From: a virus
Reading direction: 5' to 3' (one strand)
Length of the DNA: 20,817 nt
Virus record (IMG/VR): IMGVR_UViG_3300021347_000052
Coordinates: 1-20,817 of that record
Shown here piece after piece: positions 13,119 to 20,345 of this stretch; the stretch's first letter is position 1, and every line of letters starts with the position of its first letter. A program made the position numbers and the translations under genes. Under the pieces are notes generated by a model, which was not told the DNA's origin, did not search any database, and was given only the letters and a program-made list of their open reading frames with translations.

Positions 13119-15656
13119 TTAGAGACGACCGACTGCTACCTCAATAATAGACATTTCTTTAGCAGTTTTGTCTTCGATGGCCTTACCTAAAGTCATGCCA
13201 GGATGCATTATAGTAGCAACATGATACCAAGCAGTAGCACCACCTTGACCATCACTTACCATGATGTCTCCTTTTTCACATGTGCCTGTTACTTTACATG
13301 GTACTCTACCTTGTAGTGCTATAGCCACTTTCTTACCAGAACATTCTGCATTCATAAGATATGCTGGATTAGTTGATACAACACCTGCTACTCGTCTGCT
13401 ACCTACTTCACTAGAAAGATGAACTTCTTTTTCTCCACCGAAACATAAAACTGTTCCTTCTTCGTATTCTGCATCACCTTCATAGTATTCTGCTAAGTCA
13501 GCATAAGTTGCTTCTAATTTAGATCCTGCAGTCAATGTCCAGTTACCTGTTATTGAACCTGATATTGTGTTTCCACCTGATGTAAGTGCTGTTGCTGTAA
13601 GTGTTGTTGTGTCTACTGAACTTGCACTTACGTCAAATCCACTTATAGAGCCGGTTCCGGCAATATTTGCAATACCAGTAAGATTAACACTTCCATTACC
13701 TGCGATGTTACCACCAGATGGCATTGAAAGTCCACCAGTTCCTGTAACAACTTCCGTACCTTCTATTGTTGGGGCAAATACTTTTCCTGTTGCATTAACA
13801 TTTCCCGCATCAACATTTGCAGAAACAGTTAATGATGATAGTGTACCAACTGATGTAATGTTGGCTTGTGCGGCGCCTGACACTGTAGCGGCTACTGATG
13901 CTAATGCTACAGTACCTGATACATTTGCGCCAGCAACTGCATTAGCAGTCGCGGCAAAGTTAACTTGACCTGCAACGTTTGCTCCTTGCACGTTTGAAAT
14001 GTTGCCTGCATCTCCTGATAAAATACCTACAACGTTCCCTATGAACTGATCTGCGGCTACTCTATTAGTAAATGTTGTGTGCGTTGCATTTGATGTGATT
14101 TCTTGGAAGCCTAAAGTGATAGACGACCCTGAAAGATATAAATCTCTAAATCTATTTGTATTGTTTCCTAAATCATAAGAAACATTTGCATCTGGTGTAA
14201 TGTCTCCTGCTACTTCTAAACTTGAAAGTGTGCCGAGACTAGTAACATTTGGTTGTGCGGCTGTTGTAAGTGCACCAGTCAATGTTGAACCTGAAACATC
14301 ATATGTTGCTTCGACATTACCTGATACGAATTTTGCATTAGCAGTATCAAATGTGTAACTACCGCTGACATTAAGTGGTTTATTACCTGTTGCAGAAGTA
14401 GATACTAATGCCGGGAAGTAATTTCCTGTAGTAAGATTTCCTACTACACTGTTGTCTGCTACATTAGCATAATCAACATTTAAATTTGCTACACGTGTAG
14501 TAGAGTCTACGACAATAGGTGTCGTACCTGTTGCTACATTTGAAAATAGTCTGGATGATGTGACTGCTCCAGTTGCATTTAAGTTTCCTACGTTTGCATT
14601 ACCATTAACAGTTAAAGTTTTACCTGCACTAAAGTCCCAAGTAAAATCTCCATCGCCATCGATGACACCTGAGTTATTATATTGCACACTTGTATTACTA
14701 CCCTGAGCCGCTGATCCACCTGTTCCACCGCCTACTGATGCAACTGCTCTACCACCAACACCATATACATTTGCTGTTAATCCTGTTGTTGTGCCAATTG
14801 GCTTTTCAGGTCCTGCAACACCATTTGCATAAAGAGTATCAGAAAGTACAATAGTTGTTGTTGTAGGTAATGCATTAATATAGTAAGTGCTAATCGTATC
14901 TATTAATGAAGTTGCACTATCCATGTTACCTGTAAATCTAACAGGGTCATTCAATGAAAATACTTGTGAATTACCTACAGTAATTCTTTTGTTTGAAGTA
15001 TCTGTTGATGCAACACTTGAAAATGCATAATCAGTAAATGCTGAGGTATCTACTGGAGTTGTTAAACTTGTATCTGAATATAATGAGAATGTATTTGCAG
15101 TCAAAACGTTAGCATAATATGTGCCACCGTTTAATTCAGTCATACCAACTGCGCCAGTGATTGTAACTTCTTGTCCTGATGTTAAAAAGTTTTCTGTTGT
15201 TGAAGTAACAACGCCAGGGTTGGCTTGTGATACATCTTCTATGTATGCTGTAATTGTTCCTTTAGGTGTCCAAGATAAATTACCTAGACCATCAGTTTCA
15301 ATTGTATAACCAACTGAACCGCCGTCTATTTGAACATTGCTAATCTCTCCTAAGTCAACTAATCCGCCGGCGTCTCCGCCTCTGTTGACCCAGTTAGTAC
15401 CGTCAAATGCTAAGACTTGTCCGTCTGCGACTGTACTATTTGATATGTTTAAGTTACCAACTGATCCGTCGATTTGACTGAATGTGATATCAGAGTATGA
15501 AGTTAAAACTTCAATATTTTCTAATCCACTAGTAGTTTTACCTATAAAGACTCTTTTTGCATCACTGGCAAAACCGATTTCTGCTTCGTCTAATTGTGGT
15601 AAATCAACTAGGTTACCAGCCCTTTGTTGAATTTTAGAGATTTGTATAATGCTCAT
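13119..15656 (-). CDS. Long tail fibre / adhesin protein, 845 aa
   Basis: This protein probably forms a trimeric fibre that binds the host surface. The N-terminus SIIQISKIQQRAGNLVDLPQ with DEAEIGFASDAKRVFIGK is a common virion-attachment start in marine phage fibres. Residues about 136-213 (ITAYIEDVSQANPGVV, then GMTELNGGTYYANVLTANTF) resemble the FCCH-like beta domain of phage tail proteins, and 214-298 may be a second copy. Residues about 345-700 are Ser/Thr/Gly/Ala-rich repeats with TSVGTLSSL units, a beta-helix pattern. The C-terminal block (YADLAEYYEGDAEYEEGTVL, then RVAGVVSTNPAYLMN and VALQGRVPCKV) is a conserved fibre end domain, perhaps a chaperone or autoproteolytic one. It has its own late promoter and Shine-Dalgarno (AAAGGAAAAG). 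Confidence 0.8.
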   Translation of the reverse strand: MSIIQISKIQQRAGNLVDLPQLDEAEIGFASDAKRVFIGKTTSGLENIEVLTSYSDITFSQIDGSVGNLNISNSTVADGQVLAFDGTNWVNRGGDAGGLVDLGEISNVQIDGGSVGYTIETDGLGNLSWTPKGTITAYIEDVSQANPGVVTSTTENFLTSGQEVTITGAVGMTELNGGTYYANVLTANTFSLYSDTSLTTPVDTSAFTDYAFSSVASTDTSNKRITVGNSQVFSLNDPVRFTGNMDSATSLIDTISTYYINALPTTTTIVLSDTLYANGVAGPEKPIGTTTGLTANVYGVGGRAVASVGGGTGGSAAQGSNTSVQYNNSGVIDGDGDFTWDFSAGKTLTVNGNANVGNLNATGAVTSSRLFSNVATGTTPIVVDSTTRVANLNVDYANVADNSVVGNLTTGNYFPALVSTSATGNKPLNVSGSYTFDTANAKFVSGNVEATYDVSGSTLTGALTTAAQPNVTSLGTLSSLEVAGDITPDANVSYDLGNNTNRFRDLYLSGSSITLGFQEITSNATHTTFTNRVAADQFIGNVVGILSGDAGNISNVQGANVAGQVNFAATANAVAGANVSGTVALASVAATVSGAAQANITSVGTLSSLTVSANVDAGNVNATGKVFAPTIEGTEVVTGTGGLSMPSGGNIAGNGSVNLTGIANIAGTGSISGFDVSASSVDTTTLTATALTSGGNTISGSITGNWTLTAGSKLEATYADLAEYYEGDAEYEEGTVLCFGGEKEVHLSSEVGSRRVAGVVSTNPAYLMNAECSGKKVAIALQGRVPCKVTGTCEKGDIMVSDGQGGATAWYHVATIMHPGMTLGKAIEDKTAKEMSIIEVAVGRL

Positions 15657-15684
15657 AAGTCTAATCTTTTCCTTTGATTATACT

Positions 15685-15691
15685 TATTTAT
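15685..15691 (-). promoter_or_regulatory. T4-type late promoter (ATAAATA) for the tail fibre
   Basis: ATAAATA on the minus strand lies 28 bases ahead of the fibre ATG at 15656, with a Shine-Dalgarno in between. Confidence 0.65.
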
Positions 15692-15710
15692 CATTGATTT
15701 TAAATCAATG
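15692..15710. repeat. Perfect palindrome before the fibre late promoter
   Basis: CATTGATTT and AAATCAATG flank a single T, touching the late promoter at 15685-15691 and 10 bases after the nuclease stop. The arms are too close for a normal RNA hairpin at full length. It could be a protein-binding operator or chance; no T-tract follows. Confidence 0.4.
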
Positions 15711-15720
15711 TGGCATTTTA

Positions 15721-16410
15721 TCAGATGTACTTAGTGTAGTATTCTTCTAACTTCTTTAGCCATTGTTGATGATACTTATCAAACTCATTGCCTTCTACAA
15801 TAAACTCTTGGTATTCATAGTCTTTGCTACACATAAACACGACACCTTTCTTAATCTTTGTGCCATATAAGATGTTGTGTGCATCTGCATATGCGGCTAA
15901 CTGAATAAAATAATCATCAATCCATTCACGTTTCTTGGGTCTATTCGTTTGCTTGTGATCCATGATTGCTTCATCACCTTTATGTAAACCAACTAAGTCA
16001 GTTGTGCCTGCATAAATTTCAGGATAGTATAATGTAACTTCAGTTCCCCAAAATTCTTCACAGTTGACTAGACCTTTGTCAACAATTTCTTGTGCCATAA
16101 TATGACTTTGTTTGCTGTATGGATTAGATCCGTATTGCCCCATGTCTCCAGTGTCACTTAACACATAGTTTTCTAACCATTTATGCATACGTGTTCCGCG
16201 TCCTGCGGCTTCAGTAGTGATCTCTTGTGCTTTTTTATGTCCAACTCTGTTACGCCATTCTTGTAATGATTTTTTCTTTTCTTCAGATTGTGTAGCAGAT
16301 AAGATAGTCGTTACACTAGGAAGTTTACCTCCGTCTGGTGTAAGATATTTACGTGAACCATCAAAGTTTTTCTTTTTTAATTCTTGGTATGGATATTTTT
16401 GTGTTATCAT
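15721..16410 (-). CDS. PD-(D/E)XK exonuclease-like protein (Cas4/RecB-nuclease type)
   Basis: This 229-residue protein has the motifs of RecB-like PD-(D/E)XK nucleases. Asp138 sits in YAGTTDLVG, and IMDHKQTNRPK has D151-H152-K153-Q154 as the core D-x-K. QLAAY (170-174) is the Q-x-x-x-Y motif. The order TTD, DHKQ, QLAAY is as in phage and Cas4-type exonucleases, which process DNA ends. GTEVTLYYPEIYAG (122-135) supplies the strand before motif II, with Glu124 perhaps acting as an extra acid. No Cys cluster for an iron-sulphur site is seen, unlike Cas4 proper. Its ATG overlaps the upstream SGNH stop as TAATG. It is the third gene of a run that starts with the Fe-S carrier. Confidence 0.8.
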   Translation of the reverse strand: MITQKYPYQELKKKNFDGSRKYLTPDGGKLPSVTTILSATQSEEKKKSLQEWRNRVGHKKAQEITTEAAGRGTRMHKWLENYVLSDTGDMGQYGSNPYSKQSHIMAQEIVDKGLVNCEEFWGTEVTLYYPEIYAGTTDLVGLHKGDEAIMDHKQTNRPKKREWIDDYFIQLAAYADAHNILYGTKIKKGVVFMCSKDYEYQEFIVEGNEFDKYHQQWLKKLEEYYTKYI

Positions 16411-17300
16411 TATGGCCTCATATGATCTGTTTCTGGTTTGCCTGCCCAGTTTTTATTTAAATAATCTAATCCTAATTCATGGAAGTAATATACGTTTCTG
16501 CAAAATTCTAGTGGATAAAAATTTAGTGCATTGTTAGGATTATGTTGCACTTCTTTTTCTGTTTCTGGAGTATGTATTAATATGTCATGTAACTTAGCAT
16601 GTTTACAATCAGTCACTTCAATTTCATCATAACGTTCTGCAATTTCTGCCAAAACAAAATTTGCAAGATGTTTGTGTCCTTCTACTGTTTCATGTAAGCA
16701 AGGCGTTTTTTCAAAATCTTCGGTGACTTCATTAAAATTACGTAGTTTTCCCGGGTGTAATTCTAATTCGGTTGCTAAAATTGTTTCATGCTTGTCAATA
16801 AAATCACTTACATATGGTGATCCAGAAACTGGCATATAATCACTCATTATATGAGGAATATTATGAGAGTCTAGTAAACCATTAATGCTTGACCAACGAT
16901 GTAATTTGTCTTGTTCCATTAAACAATAATAGTGATCATCGGAGTTTAAAATTATTTCTTTTTCTAACTGAGTGTGGGTACTATAACCGTCAACAATATA
17001 AAAATGATGAGGTAGTTGGTTCTTGGGTACCTGTGACAAATAGCATTCTCTACGTGATGATTGAGTGTATGCATGTATATAGAAAGGATTATTGTCATGC
17101 AAAAGGTCTTTATAAAAGTATTGCATCGTTCTACGAAAGATTGCTTGATTACCCTGTCCGGGTATAGAAAGATTAACTAACGGAACACCTAAACGTTTTG
17201 CAATGATAGAGGCCCAACCATCTTTGATTGGATCTGAGATTCCGTGTCCATATGTGTAACTACAGCCGTTAACGACTAAGTGTGATATTTTTAATTTCAA
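16410..17300 (-). CDS. SGNH hydrolase-like protein 3 (TTG start)
   Basis: The likely start is the TTG at 17300, giving 296 residues. GGAGAGAG lies 8 bases upstream, and TTGA overlaps the stop of the Fe-S carrier gene. A longer frame from the TTG at 17327 would lack such a site and overlap the carrier gene more. Block I is VVNGCSYTYGHG (9-20) with Ser14 as the predicted nucleophile. NLSIPGQGNQAI (43-54) is block II, and CLHETVEGHKHLANFVL (201-217) supplies the C-terminal His/acid region. The block III Asn is unclear. The last 80 residues form an extra segment. The substrate is unknown; it lies between the Fe-S carrier and the nuclease genes. Confidence 0.65.
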   Translation of the reverse strand: MKLKISHLVVNGCSYTYGHGISDPIKDGWASIIAKRLGVPLVNLSIPGQGNQAIFRRTMQYFYKDLLHDNNPFYIHAYTQSSRRECYLSQVPKNQLPHHFYIVDGYSTHTQLEKEIILNSDDHYYCLMEQDKLHRWSSINGLLDSHNIPHIMSDYMPVSGSPYVSDFIDKHETILATELELHPGKLRNFNEVTEDFEKTPCLHETVEGHKHLANFVLAEIAERYDEIEVTDCKHAKLHDILIHTPETEKEVQHNPNNALNFYPLEFCRNVYYFHELGLDYLNKNWAGKPETDHMRP

Positions 17301-17614
17301 ATTGTAAAACTCTCTCCACAACCACAACGTGCTTTTTCTAAAGGATTGATGAATTCAAAACCTTCATTTAATCCTTGTTTTTGATAGTCTACTGTGATTC
17401 CTTCAAGTATAGTGTTAGCCTTTGGATCAATTAGTATTGAAAACCCATCGTATTCATTAATGATGTCTTCTTCATTAATAGAATCTGCAAATTCAAGTTT
17501 ATAAGCATATCCACTACATCCTGTAGTTTCGATACCTATACGAATTCCAACGCCTTTACCGCGTTTGTCTAAATGGGCTTTAATTTTGTCTTTTGCGATT
17601 TCTGTAACTTCCAT
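17297..17614 (-). CDS. A-type iron-sulphur cluster carrier (IscA/ErpA/SufA family)
   Basis: A-type carriers receive Fe-S clusters from scaffold proteins and pass them to apo-enzymes. This 105-residue protein is full family length and has all three ligand cysteines: Cys33 in TTGCSGYAYKL, then Cys97 and Cys99 in KARCGCGESF, spaced C-x63-C-x-C. The ENDS motif MEVTEIAKDKIKAHLDKRGK matches a typical start. It is almost certainly host-derived and would act on host or phage Fe-S enzymes during infection; that last point is inference. It heads a unit with the SGNH-like and nuclease genes. A sigma70-type promoter (17641-17669) and a TTAAATA 5 bases before the ATG could give both early and late transcripts. 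I cannot distinguish IscA from ErpA or SufA. Confidence 0.9.
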   Translation of the reverse strand: MEVTEIAKDKIKAHLDKRGKGVGIRIGIETTGCSGYAYKLEFADSINEEDIINEYDGFSILIDPKANTILEGITVDYQKQGLNEGFEFINPLEKARCGCGESFTI

Positions 17615-17619
17615 ACTTG

Positions 17620-17626
17620 TATTTAA
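17620..17626 (-). promoter_or_regulatory. Late promoter-like TTAAATA before the Fe-S carrier
   Basis: TTAAATA on the minus strand ends 5 bases before the ATG at 17614, the same spacing as the other leaderless-type starts. Confidence 0.45.
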
Positions 17627-17640
17627 TACCTTAATATGTT

Positions 17641-17669
17641 ATTATAAAGTAATTTATATTACGTGTAAA
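17641..17669 (-). promoter_or_regulatory. Sigma70-type promoter for the Fe-S carrier operon
   Basis: TTTACA (17664-17669) and a perfect TATAAT (17641-17646) are 17 bases apart on the minus strand, placing the start about 20 bases ahead of the ATG. An AAGG lies about 14 bases before the ATG in that transcript. Confidence 0.75.
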
Positions 17670-17680
17670 GTGGATTGGGT

Positions 17681-18052
17681 TTATATTTTGAAGGCGCCGC
17701 GATCTTTTTTCATCGCAGACTTTGCCATTTTATCAACAGTCTTTTCACTATCAGATTGCTTGTCTTGACCTGGCTGAATGTTAACAGGTTCATGCCCTTT
17801 GAATATTACTTTATCGCCTTGAATATTTGCGATTACACTTTTAAGAAGTGGTTTTTCTAACATCTTATACAGGTCTTGTACGTCAAGTATGATGTCATTG
17901 TCTTGGAATGTGTCGAGTAATTGATCTACAGTAAAGTTGTCAGCATCAATGGATCCGTCTTCAACGTGTTGTTTTAGTTGATTGGAAACAGCCACGATGC
18001 TGGCTGCCATTGCATTGCTGTCCTGAGCATCGACAAACTCGTAAAGCCTCAT
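17681..18052 (-). CDS. Unknown protein, 123 aa
   Basis: I do not recognise this protein. It is helical, with an acidic middle (VEDGSIDADNFTVDQLLDTF) and a basic, disordered-looking C-terminus (KMAKSAMKKDRGAFKI). It starts 5 bases after the acidic 245-residue gene ends, with an AAAGG Shine-Dalgarno, so it is co-translated or at least co-transcribed with it. No terminator is evident after its stop; the next feature is the sigma70-type promoter of the Fe-S carrier. It could be a scaffold or core partner of the upstream gene, but nothing in the sequence shows this. Confidence 0.65.
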   Translation of the reverse strand: MRLYEFVDAQDSNAMAASIVAVSNQLKQHVEDGSIDADNFTVDQLLDTFQDNDIILDVQDLYKMLEKPLLKSVIANIQGDKVIFKGHEPVNIQPGQDKQSDSEKTVDKMAKSAMKKDRGAFKI

Positions 18053-18057
18053 GTGCT

Positions 18058-18795
18058 TTACCTTTTTGCTCTACCGACTGGTCCTGTTGATACGTCTACG
18101 TCTACGTCTTCGATGTCTCCAACAACTTCTGGAGCATTAACATCTACTACGTCAGTGCCTTCATCACCTGTTACATTGATTGCAGGGTCAGAAACATCCA
18201 TACTGTCAACACCAACTTCGCCGTCACCTAAACCTGAGTCTACATCACCATCGAATGCGTCTACGACATTTCCACCTGTGATACCTGCTAATGCTTGATC
18301 AAGTTGACCTTTAACAGATACTAAACACTGATTTAATTCTGCGAGACCTTGTCCTGCTGTCTGATCAAATGCTTGTGCTTCGTTAACACCGATTTCTGTT
18401 TGAACAGAGTCAACTAATGCAGGCATTTCTTTGACTAACATGTCTGAAACTTCTTCTAACATTTTCTGTACAGAGTCAACCATGTCTTGTGCGGCTAAGA
18501 TTACTTGTGATCTATTAACTTCTTCGTTTTCTGTAATGACTTTAGTTCTAGGTGCTTCAGGAGCAGTTTTATAATGCTCTCTAAGCGCCTGTTCAACAAA
18601 CACTAACTTCATATATGATGGATATTCAGCGCCAAAGTTCTTAGATTCTTTTGCTTCAGCAATTAGACCTTTTACTTTGTTATGCATGGTTTGAGTTTGG
18701 ACTTTGTTTAAGCCCTTAACTTTAAAGTCAACTTCAAAGTTTTCTTTCAAAGCCTTGACCGCAACTTCTTGTGTGTTTAAATCATTAAGTTTCAT
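18058..18795 (-). CDS. Acidic helical protein, possible virion core protein
   Basis: This 245-residue protein has a helical N-terminal two-thirds and a strongly acidic, low-complexity C-terminus (about 180-237, with many Asp, Val and Gly residues such as DGDVDSGLGDGEVGVDSMDV). The middle section (QDMVDSVQKMLEEVSDMLVK then EMPALVDSVQTEIGV) has a helical heptad-like character. In T4-like phages such acidic helical proteins include prohead core proteins, but I see no decisive motif, and a general structural role is the safe call. It has a Shine-Dalgarno (AGGAAT) and lies 9 bases after the 186-residue gene in a four-gene unit starting at 19796. Confidence 0.65.
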   Translation of the reverse strand: MKLNDLNTQEVAVKALKENFEVDFKVKGLNKVQTQTMHNKVKGLIAEAKESKNFGAEYPSYMKLVFVEQALREHYKTAPEAPRTKVITENEEVNRSQVILAAQDMVDSVQKMLEEVSDMLVKEMPALVDSVQTEIGVNEAQAFDQTAGQGLAELNQCLVSVKGQLDQALAGITGGNVVDAFDGDVDSGLGDGEVGVDSMDVSDPAINVTGDEGTDVVDVNAPEVVGDIEDVDVDVSTGPVGRAKR

Positions 18796-18804
18796 ATTAA
18801 ATTC

Positions 18805-19365
18805 CTAGTAATCTCTCGTAGATATATTGTATTTATCTTGTTCCGCAGAATTTCTGGATTTTTTATACCGATTCTTTTTGTGTTCCTCAAAGATTCTACG
18901 TTGTTGTTCTTTAGATGTATTTATTAGTCTTTCTAAGTTATACACAATTTGTTTTTTGCGACCCAAGTCATCTTGTAATTTCGTTAATTGAATTAGTCTG
19001 TGATCTAATCCTTTATCTGACGTTTTATATCCTCTGGTATGTACAGCAATATCTAAATTAATGGATGCCATCTTTCCGTCTAGGCTATATACTTCATTTG
19101 CTCTTTCAGTATTACGATTATGAGAAAACACACAGTATGCCATTGCATTTCTAGCATTTATAAATTCGTAATTATGCTCCCAATCATTCGATGATACTGT
19201 ATACAATGCAGTTTTGTCATCTTTGCGTATTCTATATTTGCCAAAGGCTTTAATGCCAGACCTATCATTACTGATATAAAGATTCTTTAATTCTTTAATC
19301 AATTCTCCTTTAAACATCGCCTTGATTTTATTACGAGCATCTTCTACGTTTGTTTTCTTTTTCAT
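18805..19365 (-). CDS. Unknown protein, 186 aa, basic with C-terminal coiled coil
   Basis: I do not recognise this gene. The N-terminal half is mixed alpha/beta (GIKAFGKYRIRKDDKTALYT, then NARNAMAYCVFSHNRNTERA). The C-terminal third is a basic helix (KLQDDLGRKKQIVYNLERLI) likely to be a coiled coil, ending in a Lys/Arg-rich tail. Its ATG overlaps the stop of the upstream gene as ATGA, with a GGAG Shine-Dalgarno inside that gene, so translation is coupled. The basic C-terminus could bind DNA, but that is speculation. It may be a conserved marine T4-like protein of unknown role. Confidence 0.65.
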   Translation of the reverse strand: MKKKTNVEDARNKIKAMFKGELIKELKNLYISNDRSGIKAFGKYRIRKDDKTALYTVSSNDWEHNYEFINARNAMAYCVFSHNRNTERANEVYSLDGKMASINLDIAVHTRGYKTSDKGLDHRLIQLTKLQDDLGRKKQIVYNLERLINTSKEQQRRIFEEHKKNRYKKSRNSAEQDKYNISTRDY

Positions 19366-19796
19366 ACATTCTCCATAAAGTATATATTATTTAATTCAGG
19401 TGTAGTGTCTAAAAAGTTAGGCAAATCTACACTTTCGGTACCACATTTAATCATAGGTATTTCATGGCAATCTTTTACAAGATAGCCTAAAGCATCTAAG
19501 GTGTCATTAAAAACTGAATTGTTCTGTACTTTAAAATCAAACTTCCAATAATGAAAGTTACTGTCGTCTATTAAGAATCCAAATGGAGAGTCTTCTGCGT
19601 TTGCCTCTATACGATGAGGGTAATGTAATATTTCTGGGTTGCCTCGCAAACTTATGCATTGCAATATAGTATCAAAGTTTGCTTGTGAATTTCTTTGAAC
19701 TTGCCATAACTGATGGTTGTCCCCAACAGGCTTTGACCTGTTAAGAACATTAGTATGAGTAATGTCAAACAATGTGAAGCAAGTTATGGTTTTCAT
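19362..19796 (-). CDS. Unknown protein, 144 aa
   Basis: No domain of known function is recognised. The start MKTITCFTLFDITHTNVLNR, and later NFDTILQCISLRGNPEIL, resemble a small conserved hypothetical protein of marine T4-like phages as I remember it; this is not a checked match. It is the first gene of a four-gene minus-strand unit that includes the acidic protein. It lies after a strong terminator, and its CTAAATA motif ends exactly 5 bases before the ATG with no Shine-Dalgarno. That layout predicts a leaderless late transcript. Confidence 0.7.
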   Translation of the reverse strand: MKTITCFTLFDITHTNVLNRSKPVGDNHQLWQVQRNSQANFDTILQCISLRGNPEILHYPHRIEANAEDSPFGFLIDDSNFHYWKFDFKVQNNSVFNDTLDALGYLVKDCHEIPMIKCGTESVDLPNFLDTTPELNNIYFMENV

Positions 19797-19801
19797 GTTA
19801 G

Positions 19802-19808
19802 TATTTAG
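19802..19808 (-). promoter_or_regulatory. Late promoter-like CTAAATA before the 144-aa gene
   Basis: CTAAATA on the minus strand ends 5 bases before the ATG at 19796, just downstream of the terminator at 19817-19844. Confidence 0.55.
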
Positions 19809-19816
19809 TAGCCAAA

Positions 19817-19844
19817 AAAAAGCCTCTAATAAAAGAGGCTTTTT
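19817..19844 (-). terminator. Strong Rho-independent terminator
   Basis: AGCCTCT and AGAGGCT form a 7-bp stem with a 6-base loop, flanked by A and T runs that extend the pairing. It works on paper in both directions. It lies after the stop of the 123-residue gene at 19863. Confidence 0.9.
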
Positions 19845-19862
19845 AATTCTTTAACTAAAAAC

Positions 19863-20234
19863 TTAGTTAGTGAATGTTGCTGATGCTACAACTGTTGATG
19901 TTCCACCAGTTGCTGTATCGATAGCAGATGCTAAAGTAGTTGTGTCCCAAGCGCCAGTAGGATATACTGCGATTGAAAGATCATCTGTTGCATCATTAGT
20001 AAACTCGTAGATGTAAACAATTGCTTTCTGCTGAATTGTTAACATTGCGATGTTTGCTAAAGTTGTGTTTGCGGCGATGTCTGCTAACTCAATGTTAAAG
20101 AAGTCTAACTTCGGTCCTTGAGGCTGAACAGTTTTTGCTGATTCAACTGCGTTAACGCCAGGGTTTGAATATCCAGTTGCGTCTAAACGTAATACTGGAT
20201 AAAAGTCACCATTTGCTCTTGTAAATTGTGCCAT
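19863..20234 (-). CDS. Putative virion protein, 123 aa
   Basis: I do not recognise a named family. It begins MAQFTRANGDFYPVLRLDAT and reads as a compact beta-rich domain (NIAMLTIQQKAIVYIYEFTN), with Ala/Thr-rich ends that suit a small capsid, tail or decoration protein. The context supports high late expression: an ATAAATA late promoter (20310-20316), a roughly 70-base leader with two small hairpins, a strong Shine-Dalgarno (AAAAAGGAAT) and a strong terminator after the stop. It is the only gene between those signals. Which virion part it belongs to cannot be said. Confidence 0.65.
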   Translation of the reverse strand: MAQFTRANGDFYPVLRLDATGYSNPGVNAVESAKTVQPQGPKLDFFNIELADIAANTTLANIAMLTIQQKAIVYIYEFTNDATDDLSIAVYPTGAWDTTTLASAIDTATGGTSTVVASATFTN

Positions 20235-20257
20235 TTTTCTATTCCTTTTTTGTAAGA

Positions 20258-20268
20258 CTCGTTCCGAG
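20258..20268 (-). promoter_or_regulatory. Small leader hairpin (near the Shine-Dalgarno)
   Basis: CTCG and CGAG pair around GAA in the leader of the 123-residue gene. Four base pairs only, so weak on its own. Confidence 0.3.
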
Positions 20269-20286
20269 CCTGTAATATTTGTTGTC

Positions 20287-20299
20287 CCTCACCATGAGG
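20287..20299 (-). promoter_or_regulatory. Leader hairpin close to the late promoter
   Basis: CCTCA and TGAGG form a 5-bp stem with a 3-base loop soon after the predicted transcription start, in the same position as the hairpin of the sheath leader. Confidence 0.4.
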
Positions 20300-20309
20300 T
20301 TCATACTAT

Positions 20310-20316
20310 TATTTAT
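20310..20316 (-). promoter_or_regulatory. T4-type late promoter (ATAAATA) for the 123-aa gene
   Basis: ATAAATA on the minus strand. The following bases ATAGTATGA are the same as after the sheath promoter at 1586-1592. It lies about 75 bases before the ATG at 20234. Confidence 0.65.
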
Positions 20317-20345
20317 TCCGATTACGAAAAAAACTGGTGATATTA

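Noticed and set aside
13567-13968. Plus-strand 133-codon frame
   Set aside because: It is antisense to the repeat region of the tail fibre; its Pro/Val/Ala pattern mirrors the Ser/Thr/Gly repeats.
17301-17327. Upstream extension of the third SGNH-like gene to the TTG at 17327
   Set aside because: A TTG at 17300 has an ideal Shine-Dalgarno (GGAGAGAG) and a TTGA overlap with the previous stop; the longer start has neither.
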